Source: an uncultured Flavobacteriales bacterium
Lineage (GTDB): Bacteria; Bacteroidota; Bacteroidia; Flavobacteriales_G; NORP312
Assembly: GCA_905480125.1 (NCBI GenBank)
Contig: CAJQPE010000045.1
Span: forward strand, 1 to 41,507
Direction of reading: 5' to 3'
DNA: 41,507 nt
Shown here: piece by piece, positions 7,987-15,757 of the stretch
How the letters are laid out: each line of letters starts with the position of its first letter
How positions within the stretch are numbered: position 1 is the first letter of the stretch
Notes under the pieces: model-generated
What the model saw: only the letters and a program-made list of their open reading frames with translations
The model's database searches: none
What the model was told of the DNA's origin: nothing
Position numbers and translations under genes: made by a program

Positions 7987-8463
7987 ATGAAATGGTTTGC
8001 AAAAGTAGTAGTTCTAACAGCGATAACAAGTGTTATTATGTCAAGTTGTACTAAAACCTCATGCAACGAAGATGTACCGACAATCGAATTTTCTAAATTC
8101 GAACAATTTGAAGATAAAACCGCCAAACTAATCGTTACCTTTAAAGATTGTAATGGTGATATTGGATTAAATCAAGCGGATAGTATTGAACCTTTTCAGT
8201 ATAATTTTTTCATGGAATATTTTGAAAAACAAAACGGTGCTTGGGTAAATATCAAACCTATTATACCTTATTATTATAGAATTCCTATCTTGTATGATGG
8301 AAGTAACGAATCTGTTGAGGGTGATATTGAAATCTCGTTGGCTTCATACTACAATCCATATAGCGATTATGACACAATCAAATTTCAAATTTATATTACG
8401 GATAGAGCCCTCAACGAAAGTAATATAGTTGAGACTTCTGAAATAATTACCCCTACAATTTAG
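7987..8463 (+). CDS. Hypothetical lipoprotein
   Basis: The protein has 158 residues with a signal sequence and lipobox MSSC (C21). The body begins PTIEFSKFEQFEDKTAKLIV and contains FKDCNGDIGL, a short acidic motif seen in Bacteroidota surface lipoproteins with immunoglobulin-like beta folds; the C-terminal half is beta-rich. No enzyme motif is seen and the function is unknown. It is divergent from the LuxE-like gene with only 27 bases between the starts, so the two promoters must overlap each other's genes. A strong hairpin directly after the stop ends transcription. Confidence 0.8.
   Translation: MKWFAKVVVLTAITSVIMSSCTKTSCNEDVPTIEFSKFEQFEDKTAKLIVTFKDCNGDIGLNQADSIEPFQYNFFMEYFEKQNGAWVNIKPIIPYYYRIPILYDGSNESVEGDIEISLASYYNPYSDYDTIKFQIYITDRALNESNIVETSEIITPTI
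8000..8029 (-). promoter_or_regulatory. Promoter of the LuxE-like gene, inside the divergent gene
   Basis: On the minus strand TTG (8029-8027) is followed after exactly 19 bases by TACTTTTG (8007-8000). This fits the Bacteroidota promoter consensus and would start RNA about 35 bases before the TTG start codon at 7959. It lies within codons 5-15 of the plus-strand lipoprotein gene. Confidence 0.55.
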
Positions 8464-8502
8464 TATTAAAAAAAGCAGCTAATTGCGACTTTTTTTAATA
8501 CT
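8462..8502. terminator. Bidirectional intrinsic terminator
   Basis: A perfect 14-base inverted repeat (8462-8475 and 8489-8502, arms AGTATTAAAAAAAG) with a 13-base loop sits between two convergent genes. A-rich and T-rich arms give a U-tract in either direction. It begins one base before the last base of the plus-strand stop codon. Confidence 0.85.
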
Positions 8503-8512
8503 AACATTTATT

Positions 8513-9670
8513 TTAGAGCGTACCTCTTTTTGATTGTTCTCTTTCAATTGACTCGAATAGTGCCTTGAAATTACCAGCTCCAAAACCCCTAGCACCCATT
8601 CGTTGTATTATTTCAAAAAAGAGTGTAGGGCGATCTTCGACAGGTTTTGTAAATATTTGAAGTAGATAACCCTCTTCATCAGCATCAATCATAATACCAA
8701 GTCTCATCAACTTATCAATATCTTCCTTGAGCTCATGACTATGCTCTTCTAATCTGCCTGGCACTGAATCATAATAGTCCTGCGGTGGCGTGCCTAGAAA
8801 TTCTACTCCACGAGCTCTTAGTTGAGAAACAGTACCAATAATATCATCAGTTGCTACTGCAATGTGCTGAACTCCAGCACTTTCATAAAAATCAAGATAC
8901 TCTTCAATTTGAGATCTTTTCTTGCCCTTCGCAGGTTCATTTATTGGAAATTTAATCCTCCCATTACCATTACTCATAACCTTACTCATAAGCGCAGAAT
9001 ACTCAGTATGAATCTGCTTATCATCAAACGAAAGAAAGTTTTCGAATCCCATTACATCTTCATACCACTTTACCCATGTATCCATCTCTCCCCAACCAAC
9101 ATTCCCTACCATGTGGTCAACAAATTTTAATCCACACGCTTCAGGGTTATAGTCTGATTTCCATTCCGTAAAACCAGGTAAAAATTGACCATTGTAGTTT
9201 TTACGCTCAACAAACATATGAACCGTTTCTCCATAGGTGTAAATACCTGCACGCACAACTTCTCCGTTGTCATCTTTTTCAATAGTTGGTTCCAAGTATG
9301 ATTTAGCCCCCCTTGTTGTGGTTTCTTTCCATGCTTTTGCCGCATCCTCAACCCACAGCGCTATAACTTTAACACCATCACCATGTTTCACAATATGATC
9401 ATTAATTGGCGAACTAGATTTCAGCGGAGTAGTTAAAACTAATTTTATTTTATCTTGTTGAATTACGTAAGATACTGAATCAGAGCTACCTGTTTCTAAT
9501 CCTTTGTATGCATAAGATTGGAATCCAAAAGCAGTTTTATAAAAGTGAGCTGCTTGTTTCGCGTTCCCTACATAAAATTCCAAATAATCTGTTCCTAACA
9601 ATGGAAGAAAATCTTGAGCACCCTCAAATATTTTCTCTAATCCATATTCTACATTTTTTATTTCACTCAT
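8513..9670 (-). CDS. hppD: 4-hydroxyphenylpyruvate dioxygenase
   Basis: This non-heme Fe(II) enzyme turns 4-hydroxyphenylpyruvate into homogentisate with O2, loss of CO2 and migration of the side chain, the second step of tyrosine degradation. The 385-residue length is normal. The catalytic C-terminal vicinal-oxygen-chelate domain holds the three iron ligands: H186 in FVDHMVGNV, H269 in VQHIAVATDD and E353 in LFFEIIQRMGARGFG. The product-loop sequence GFGAGNFKALFESIE near the C-terminus is the family signature. It is downstream of and co-oriented with hmgA (117-base gap), which uses its product. Confidence 0.97.
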   Translation of the reverse strand: MSEIKNVEYGLEKIFEGAQDFLPLLGTDYLEFYVGNAKQAAHFYKTAFGFQSYAYKGLETGSSDSVSYVIQQDKIKLVLTTPLKSSSPINDHIVKHGDGVKVIALWVEDAAKAWKETTTRGAKSYLEPTIEKDDNGEVVRAGIYTYGETVHMFVERKNYNGQFLPGFTEWKSDYNPEACGLKFVDHMVGNVGWGEMDTWVKWYEDVMGFENFLSFDDKQIHTEYSALMSKVMSNGNGRIKFPINEPAKGKKRSQIEEYLDFYESAGVQHIAVATDDIIGTVSQLRARGVEFLGTPPQDYYDSVPGRLEEHSHELKEDIDKLMRLGIMIDADEEGYLLQIFTKPVEDRPTLFFEIIQRMGARGFGAGNFKALFESIEREQSKRGTL

Positions 9671-9787
9671 TTTATTAATTTTTTATTGACTTTTTTATTG
9701 AATATTTCCTCCTTAGAAGTCAATGCCACATGGCCATAGTTTGAGACAACAATCTCAATTGATATTTTCTAACCGTAATTTTCATAG

Positions 9788-10945
9788 CTACTCCACCCAA
9801 GATTTCCAATATGAGCCATCGTCAATTTTCATAGCAGCCTCTGTTACCATAAGTGGTTTAAAGGTATCTACCATAACCGCTAATTCGTCTGTCTCTACTT
9901 CTCCTATGCTGCGTTCCATCGCACCTGGATGCGGGCCGTGAGGAATTCCCGCAGGATGCACCGAAATATGCCCAGGTCCAATATCATTTCTACTCATAAA
10001 ATCTCCATCAACATAATAAAGAATTTCATCTGAATCTATATTGCTATGGTTATAAGGAGCTGGTATGGATTCTGGATGATAATCATATAGACGCGGGCAG
10101 AAAGAACAAATAACAAACGCATCAGTTTCAAACGTTTGATGCACTGGTGGTGGCTGATGTAACCTGCCCGTTATGGGCTCAAAGTCATGAATACTAAAGG
10201 CATATGGAAAATTATAACCATCCCAACCAACAACATCAAATGGATGGGTTGCATAAAGATATTCATGAATCATTCCTTGTTTCTTAATCTTAATTAAGAA
10301 ATCTCCTTTTTCGTCAAACGTTTCTATATTGCTCGGTGCTCTTAGGTCTCTCTCACAAAATGGAGAGTGTTCCAAATGTTGTCCAAACCAATTTCTATAT
10401 CTTTTAGGAGTATATACAGGTCTAAAAGACTCAACAATAAATAATCTGTTAGATTCAGAATGAACATGTAACTGATAAATTATTCCCCTAGGTATCATTA
10501 AATAATCTCCTGAGGAAAACTCAATATTACCCAAAAATGTTTTCAAGACTCCTGATCCTTCATGAACAAAAATAACTTCATCAGCATCTGCATTTTTGTA
10601 AAAATAATCTTTAGTCGATTTTTTAGGTGCCGCAAGTACTATATGACAATCGCTATTTACCAAAACGGGAACTCTGCTTTCCAAGTAATCATCTACCGGC
10701 TCAACTTTAAACCCATGAAGACGAAGCGATTTCATATTCCTCTCAACAGCTATTTTAGGTTCTACTGAATAACTTTTAAGAATTTCTTTAACCTGAGTTG
10801 GCCTATGAAGATGATATAATAAGGAAGACATCCCATCAAATCCAATGGTGCCAAACAACTGCTCGTAGTGATAGTCACCAGTTGACTTTTTAAATGTCGT
10901 ATGTCTTTTATGAGGTATTTTACCTAATTTATGATAGTACGGCAT
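9788..10945 (-). CDS. hmgA: Homogentisate 1,2-dioxygenase
   Basis: The enzyme opens the aromatic ring of homogentisate to maleylacetoacetate, the step after HppD. The bicupin protein shows the iron-binding region PYNHSNIDSDEILYYVDG, then the histidine-rich HPAGIPHGPHPGAMERSIG and the C-terminal signature EVETDELAVMVDTF. I place the start at ATG 10945 (MPYYHKLGKIPHKRHT, 385 residues), where family members begin, rather than at the earlier in-frame codon at 10990. It heads the hmgA-hppD unit and has a well-matched promoter upstream. Fumarylacetoacetase is not in the window. Confidence 0.95.
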   Translation of the reverse strand: MPYYHKLGKIPHKRHTTFKKSTGDYHYEQLFGTIGFDGMSSLLYHLHRPTQVKEILKSYSVEPKIAVERNMKSLRLHGFKVEPVDDYLESRVPVLVNSDCHIVLAAPKKSTKDYFYKNADADEVIFVHEGSGVLKTFLGNIEFSSGDYLMIPRGIIYQLHVHSESNRLFIVESFRPVYTPKRYRNWFGQHLEHSPFCERDLRAPSNIETFDEKGDFLIKIKKQGMIHEYLYATHPFDVVGWDGYNFPYAFSIHDFEPITGRLHQPPPVHQTFETDAFVICSFCPRLYDYHPESIPAPYNHSNIDSDEILYYVDGDFMSRNDIGPGHISVHPAGIPHGPHPGAMERSIGEVETDELAVMVDTFKPLMVTEAAMKIDDGSYWKSWVE

Positions 10946-11009
10946 AACTAATTTTTTTGTTAATAAGCTTACAAGATAAATCAAAGCCAAAATAGAACTT
11001 GATTTTACA

Positions 11010-11039
11010 CAAAATTAACAAATGCGAGCTTACTTTCAA
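11010..11039 (-). promoter_or_regulatory. Promoter of hmgA-hppD
   Basis: On the minus strand TTG (11039-11037), a 19-base spacer and TAATTTTG (11017-11010) match the Bacteroidota consensus. The predicted leader is about 58 bases to the ATG at 10945. Confidence 0.6.
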
Positions 11040-11102
11040 TGCAAAATAGCTCTAGATTAAAAGATGAGATTCCCAATTAACCGATTGGTTGGCTCAAAAT
11101 AA

Positions 11103-11110
11103 TAAATTTG
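11103..11110 (+). promoter_or_regulatory. -7 element for threonine dehydrogenase
   Basis: TAAATTTG matches TAnnTTTG 21 bases before the ATG at 11132. The closest TTG upstream gives a short 15-base spacer, so only the -7 element is supported. Confidence 0.4.
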
Positions 11111-11131
11111 CTACTCTTTAAATTTAAAAAA

Positions 11132-12073
11132 ATGGCAAATCAAGAAAAAATTTTAGTAGTTGGCGCAGCTGGACAGATCGGCACTGAGTTGGTGCTTGAA
11201 TTAAGACTGCGTTTTGGTGCAGAAACTATTATAGCATCAGATATTAAAACTCCGAATTATGATGTTATAGAAGGTGGAATATTTGAGTTTTTAGATATTT
11301 TAGATTATAAGGCTTTACTAAAAATTGTAAAAAAACACAACATTAAACAAGTATATCAATTAGCTGCGTTACTTTCAGCAACTGCTGAACAAAACCCCAT
11401 GTTTGCCTGGAAGCTAAATATGGAAGGTCTATTTAACGTTCTTAATTTAGCCAAAGAAAAAGTAATTGATAAAATTTTTTGGCCAAGTTCTATTGCTGTT
11501 TTTGGAGCTACAACTCCAAGAAATCAAACTCCGCAAATTACCATTACAGAGCCGTCATCTGTATATGGTATTAGTAAATTGGCTGGAGAACGTTGGTGCG
11601 AATATTACTTTAACAAATTTAATGTTGATGTCAGAAGTGTCAGATACCCCGGGCTTATTAGTCACAAATCTCAACCGGGTGGCGGAACCACAGATTATGC
11701 AGTCCATATTTTTTACGAAGCTAAGAAACATCAAAAATATAGGTGTTTCCTAAAGCCAGACTGCACATTGCCAATGATGTATATGGATGACGCGATTAAT
11801 GCAACTATTAGTATAATGGAGGCTTCTACTAAGAAAATCAAAGTTAGATCGAGCTATAACATTGCTGGTATTAGTTTTGATCCCCACGAATTGGTCACAG
11901 AAATAAAAAAACATATCCCCAAATTTACTGCCAGCTATGCTCCTGACTTCAGACAGCAATTAGCTGAAAGTTGGCCCGCAGGAATTGATGACTCAGTTGC
12001 AAATAGAGATTGGGGATGGAAAAGTCAATACGACATATCATTTATCGTTAATCAGATGTTAAAAAACATTTAG
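11132..12073 (+). CDS. tdh: SDR-type L-threonine 3-dehydrogenase
   Basis: The enzyme oxidises L-threonine with NAD+ to 2-amino-3-ketobutyrate, the first step of conversion to glycine and acetyl-CoA. It belongs to the short-chain, epimerase-like type known from Flavobacterium, not the zinc type of E. coli. It shows the nucleotide motif GAAGQIG (11-17), the catalytic YxxxK in SSVYGISK (Y145, K149), and the subgroup signatures RYPGLIS, PGGGTTDYAV, MMYMDDAI and WPAGIDDS. The start is set at ATG 11132 (MANQEKILVVG), because the earlier codon at 11108 adds an eight-residue tail that the family lacks. The partner ligase (kbl) is not in the window. It is divergent from hmgA. Confidence 0.92.
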   Translation: MANQEKILVVGAAGQIGTELVLELRLRFGAETIIASDIKTPNYDVIEGGIFEFLDILDYKALLKIVKKHNIKQVYQLAALLSATAEQNPMFAWKLNMEGLFNVLNLAKEKVIDKIFWPSSIAVFGATTPRNQTPQITITEPSSVYGISKLAGERWCEYYFNKFNVDVRSVRYPGLISHKSQPGGGTTDYAVHIFYEAKKHQKYRCFLKPDCTLPMMYMDDAINATISIMEASTKKIKVRSSYNIAGISFDPHELVTEIKKHIPKFTASYAPDFRQQLAESWPAGIDDSVANRDWGWKSQYDISFIVNQMLKNI

Positions 12074-12235
12074 AAGTTCTTCCTATTTTCGCAACATTAT
12101 TTTAATATTGCAACATCCTATCGAATAAATGAAATGATTTGTCTAAAAATAAATAGAACTTATACCATATTATTGTAATTTAGACCTTATTTTGTTGAGG
12201 GCAAACCTTCTGCAAGTAGCACACTTTTTCTTATT

Positions 12236-13171
12236 ATGAGAAACAAAGTTTTAATTGTCATATATACATTTATCTTCCTGTCCTTCTGGAATATTTCTGC
12301 AAGTCAGACTTACCAAATTTATGATGGTGATACGATTAATTTAGTTGATGAAAACAACATGAAACAAGGTCATTGGATATATTTTGGGAATATGAAAAAT
12401 ATTCCGGGTTATGATCCTGATCAAAAAGTTGAAGAAGGTTCCTTTAATAACAATAGAAAAAGCGGAGCTTGGACTAAATATTTCGCTGATGAATCTACGA
12501 AAAGTGTTATCGAATACATGAATAATCGACCAAACGGGGCATATACAATTTACTATGAGAATGGTGTAATTCAAGAGCAGGGAATATGGAAAAATAATAG
12601 AAATATAGGCACCTTTGTAAGGAAATACCCAAATGGACAAGTTCAACAAGCTTTTTCTTTTAGTGATGGGGGGAAACGTAAAGGTGTGCAAAAGTATTTC
12701 TTTCCAAACGGTCAAGAGCAGATTGTTGGTGAGTGGAATGAAGGAAAAGAAGATGGACCTATTACAGAGTACTATCCCAACGGCGACATTAAATCTGTTA
12801 AAGTTTTTAACGGGGGCCAAATGGACACGGCACAAACCAAGAATTATGAACCAAAAAATGAAATTAAGGTAGTAGTTGAAGATAATATAGATGACTCTAA
12901 ATCAGCACCTATTATTGATGAAAATGATATAGTTTTAGGCGGGCCAGAGACAGTAAAAAAGACTCCTAATGGGGCTCAGCCAAAATTATTTGATGGCAAC
13001 GGACCAGGAACATTATATAACAAAAATCGTCACTTATCGCAAAAAGGAAACTTTAAGAACGGTAAACTTATGGATGGTAAATGGTATCGTTATGATGTAA
13101 ACGGTCTGCTTGTCTCCATTGAAATATACAAAAACGGCAAGTACATAGGTGAAGCTCAGATAGACGAGTAA
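12236..13171 (+). CDS. Secreted MORN-repeat variant (YwqK-like) protein
   Basis: This 311-residue protein has a signal peptide with a predicted cut before QTYQIYDG. Most of the mature part is built of short repeats of the type G.W..Y..NG.....Y..G, for example GAYTIYYENGVIQEQGIWK, then YPNGQVQQAF and YFFPNGQEQIVGEWNEG, the MORN_2/YwqK repeat. A gap rich in Asp and Lys (about residues 200-255) separates a last repeat pair near the C-terminus. Such proteins are common in Bacteroidota, often in the envelope, and their roles are mostly unknown. It lies alone between tdh and cysS. The 162 bases before it hold no gene. Confidence 0.85.
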   Translation: MRNKVLIVIYTFIFLSFWNISASQTYQIYDGDTINLVDENNMKQGHWIYFGNMKNIPGYDPDQKVEEGSFNNNRKSGAWTKYFADESTKSVIEYMNNRPNGAYTIYYENGVIQEQGIWKNNRNIGTFVRKYPNGQVQQAFSFSDGGKRKGVQKYFFPNGQEQIVGEWNEGKEDGPITEYYPNGDIKSVKVFNGGQMDTAQTKNYEPKNEIKVVVEDNIDDSKSAPIIDENDIVLGGPETVKKTPNGAQPKLFDGNGPGTLYNKNRHLSQKGNFKNGKLMDGKWYRYDVNGLLVSIEIYKNGKYIGEAQIDE

Positions 13172-13245
13172 GAGTGAGAGGATTTCCTGCACCTTTCCTT
13201 GATACATTTTCACTTTAAACATTTATTTTACTTCCTTTGTCCTAA

Positions 13246-14718
13246 ATGGAATTTTTAGTAATTTACAACTCGATCGCCAGAGAAAAACAAGAGTTTATTT
13301 CTCTTAACCATAAGTATGTAGGATTATACGTTTGTGGCCCCACCGTTTATGGCGATGCACATTTGGGTCATGCGCGGCCCTATATTACGTTTGATATAGT
13401 ATACAGGTATCTACAATATTTGGGGTACAAAGTTCGATACGTTAGAAACATTACAGACGTAGGCCATCTAGTTAATGATGCAGACGAAGGTGAAGATAAG
13501 ATTGCGAAACAATCGCTTATCGAAAAACTAGAGCCAATGGAAGTTGTGAAGTGCTACGCGGATCGTTTTCACGAAAACATGGATCAGCTAAACAATCTTA
13601 GGCCAAGCATTGAACCTACTGCCTCTGGTCACATTATAGAACAGATTGAAATGATTAAGGAGATTCTCGAGAATGGTTATGGCTATGAGAAAAATGGCTC
13701 AGTATATTTTGATGTTGAGAAATATAATCAAGACAATAATTATGGTAAACTCTCTGGAAGAAAAATTGAAGATATTCTTGAAAATACGCGTTCGTTAGAC
13801 GGAAAAAGTGACAAAAAACATTCTGCAGATTTTGCTCTTTGGAAAAAAGCAATGCCGGAGCATATTATGCGGTGGCCATCTCCCTGGGGGGATGGGTTTC
13901 CCGGCTGGCACTTGGAATGCTCTGCTATGAGCACCAAATATCTTGGAGAACAATTTGATATTCATGGAGGAGGTATGGATTTACTTTTTCCCCATCATGA
14001 GTGCGAAATTGCGCAAAACATAGCAAGTAGAGGTATAGAGCCTGTCAAGTATTGGATGCACAATAATATGATTACCATTAATGGGAAAAAAATGGGTAAA
14101 TCATTAGGTAATTTTATAACTCTCGATGAATTATTTTCAGGAGCGCATAAGTTGGTTGAACGGCCTTACAGTCCTATGACAATAAGATTCTTCATCTTAC
14201 AGGCACATTACCGGAGTACAGTTGATTTCTCAAATACAGCTCTGCACGCTGCAGAAAAAGGTTTAAAAAGATTGTTAGCTGGAGCTAAAACGCTGCAAAA
14301 TTTAAATTATTCCGAATCGTCATCCATTGATTTATCAAATATTAAACCTGCCGTATTTAATGCTTTAAATGACGATTTCAATAGCCCAATTGCCATTGCT
14401 AAGCTATTTGATGCGGTAAAAGTTATCAATGCAGTTAATGACGGAAAAGAAATGCTCTCTCGGAATGATTTAAGTGACTTGCAACAATTATTTAACGATG
14501 TTGTTTTCACTATTTTAGGACTTAAAGAAGATAATTCAGATTCCAATGATGATAATGATTTAGTAAATGGCTTAATGGAAACGATAATTGATGCCCGTAA
14601 AGAACTAAAAGCTCGTAAAGAATTTGAATTAACTGATCAAATCAGAGATAACTTGGCTAAATACAATGTTCAAATAAAAGATACACGTGAAGGAACTGTT
14701 TGGATCCATGAAAAATAA
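13246..14718 (+). CDS. cysS: Cysteinyl-tRNA synthetase
   Basis: The class I aminoacyl-tRNA synthetase charges tRNA-Cys. It shows the HIGH-type motif HLGH (39-42), KMGKS (282-286) and the zinc set C30, C225 (WHLECSAM), H250 and E254 (FPHHECE), which aligns with C28, C209, H234 and E238 of E. coli. The 490 residues include the DALR-type and C-terminal anticodon-recognition parts. The 3' end overlaps the start of the M28 gene by 11 bases, so the two are probably one transcript. Confidence 0.97.
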   Translation: MEFLVIYNSIAREKQEFISLNHKYVGLYVCGPTVYGDAHLGHARPYITFDIVYRYLQYLGYKVRYVRNITDVGHLVNDADEGEDKIAKQSLIEKLEPMEVVKCYADRFHENMDQLNNLRPSIEPTASGHIIEQIEMIKEILENGYGYEKNGSVYFDVEKYNQDNNYGKLSGRKIEDILENTRSLDGKSDKKHSADFALWKKAMPEHIMRWPSPWGDGFPGWHLECSAMSTKYLGEQFDIHGGGMDLLFPHHECEIAQNIASRGIEPVKYWMHNNMITINGKKMGKSLGNFITLDELFSGAHKLVERPYSPMTIRFFILQAHYRSTVDFSNTALHAAEKGLKRLLAGAKTLQNLNYSESSSIDLSNIKPAVFNALNDDFNSPIAIAKLFDAVKVINAVNDGKEMLSRNDLSDLQQLFNDVVFTILGLKEDNSDSNDDNDLVNGLMETIIDARKELKARKEFELTDQIRDNLAKYNVQIKDTREGTVWIHEK

Positions 14719-15712
14719 TTGGTGGGTCATCGTCTTGCTATTATTTAGCGCATGTGATTCTGGGCAAGAACAAACAACCACCATTCCAAATACCAAACCA
14801 TTAGATATAGAAGTAATTTCACTCAAAGAAACCCCTGTTTTTAATCAAGAACAGGCCTATAAATTTATACAATCTCAAGTAGATTTTGGCCCTCGCGTGC
14901 CAAATACTGAAACACATAGAAAATGTGCTACTTACCTCGCTAAAACATTAGCTAATTTAGGTTTAGACACTATCGTACAGCGAACCGATGTAACTGCTTT
15001 TAACGGAAAAACTCTTTCTATTCAAAATATTATTGGCCAGTATAAACCTAATGCTATAAACAGAATATTGCTATGTGCTCATTGGGATTCTAGACCCTTT
15101 GCCGACAGAGACACAAAAAAACAAGCCAAACCAATTGATGGTGCAAATGATGGTGCAAGTGGAGTTGGGGTTCTGTTAGAGATTGCTCGGACTATTTCGC
15201 AATCCGAATTAACTCCAAATAATGGCTTCGACATAATCTTTTTTGATGCGGAGGATTATGGCCAACCAAGCAATACAATAATGTCGTCTCAAAATAATAC
15301 TTGGTGTCTCGGTTCCCAATATTGGGCGCGCAACAAGCATCGACTGGGTTATTATGCTAAATATGGTATTTTGCTTGATATGGTTGGAGCCAAAGGAGCC
15401 GTCTTTCCAAAAGATGGAATTTCTATGAATTACGCGCCACAGTTTGTAAATCAGATGTGGAAAATCGCTGCTAAAATGGGTTATTCTAATTATTTCATTA
15501 ATCGAAACATGTCGGGGCAAATTACTGATGATCACCTATATATTAATACTATTGCGGGCATACCTTGTTTAGATGTTATACATTACGATATAGAAAAAAT
15601 GGATTTTGGATATTTTCATCATACCCACAAAGACAATATGGAAATTATCGACAAGGAAACATTGCGTGCCGTTGGTGAAACTGTTTTACAGATGATTTAC
15701 CAAGAAAACTAA
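14708..15712 (+). CDS. M28-fold lipoprotein, probable glutaminyl-peptide cyclotransferase
   Basis: Starting at ATG 14708 (the earlier codon at 14687 lies deeper in cysS and precedes the signal), the 334-residue protein has lipobox FSAC (C16). The catalytic domain shows [30 protein letters not shown] with zinc ligand D148, [10 protein letters not shown] with E182 and D183, and HHTHKDN with H305. These line up with zinc Asp, catalytic Glu plus zinc ligand, and zinc His of animal-type (type II) glutaminyl cyclases, which share the M28 peptidase fold. Bacteroidota enzymes of this type convert N-terminal Gln of exported proteins to pyroglutamate. An aminopeptidase role cannot be excluded by motif alone. 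It overlaps cysS and precedes polA by 45 bases. Confidence 0.8.
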   Translation: MKNNWWVIVLLLFSACDSGQEQTTTIPNTKPLDIEVISLKETPVFNQEQAYKFIQSQVDFGPRVPNTETHRKCATYLAKTLANLGLDTIVQRTDVTAFNGKTLSIQNIIGQYKPNAINRILLCAHWDSRPFADRDTKKQAKPIDGANDGASGVGVLLEIARTISQSELTPNNGFDIIFFDAEDYGQPSNTIMSSQNNTWCLGSQYWARNKHRLGYYAKYGILLDMVGAKGAVFPKDGISMNYAPQFVNQMWKIAAKMGYSNYFINRNMSGQITDDHLYINTIAGIPCLDVIHYDIEKMDFGYFHHTHKDNMEIIDKETLRAVGETVLQMIYQEN

Positions 15713-15757
15713 TCTCATTTTCAACCATAAAAGTTAACTTCGGGCAAAACATTTGCC

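Noticed and set aside
12341-12835. 164-codon minus-strand open frame inside the MORN-repeat gene
   Set aside because: The plus strand shows a signal peptide and repeats; the minus frame has neither motif nor promoter.
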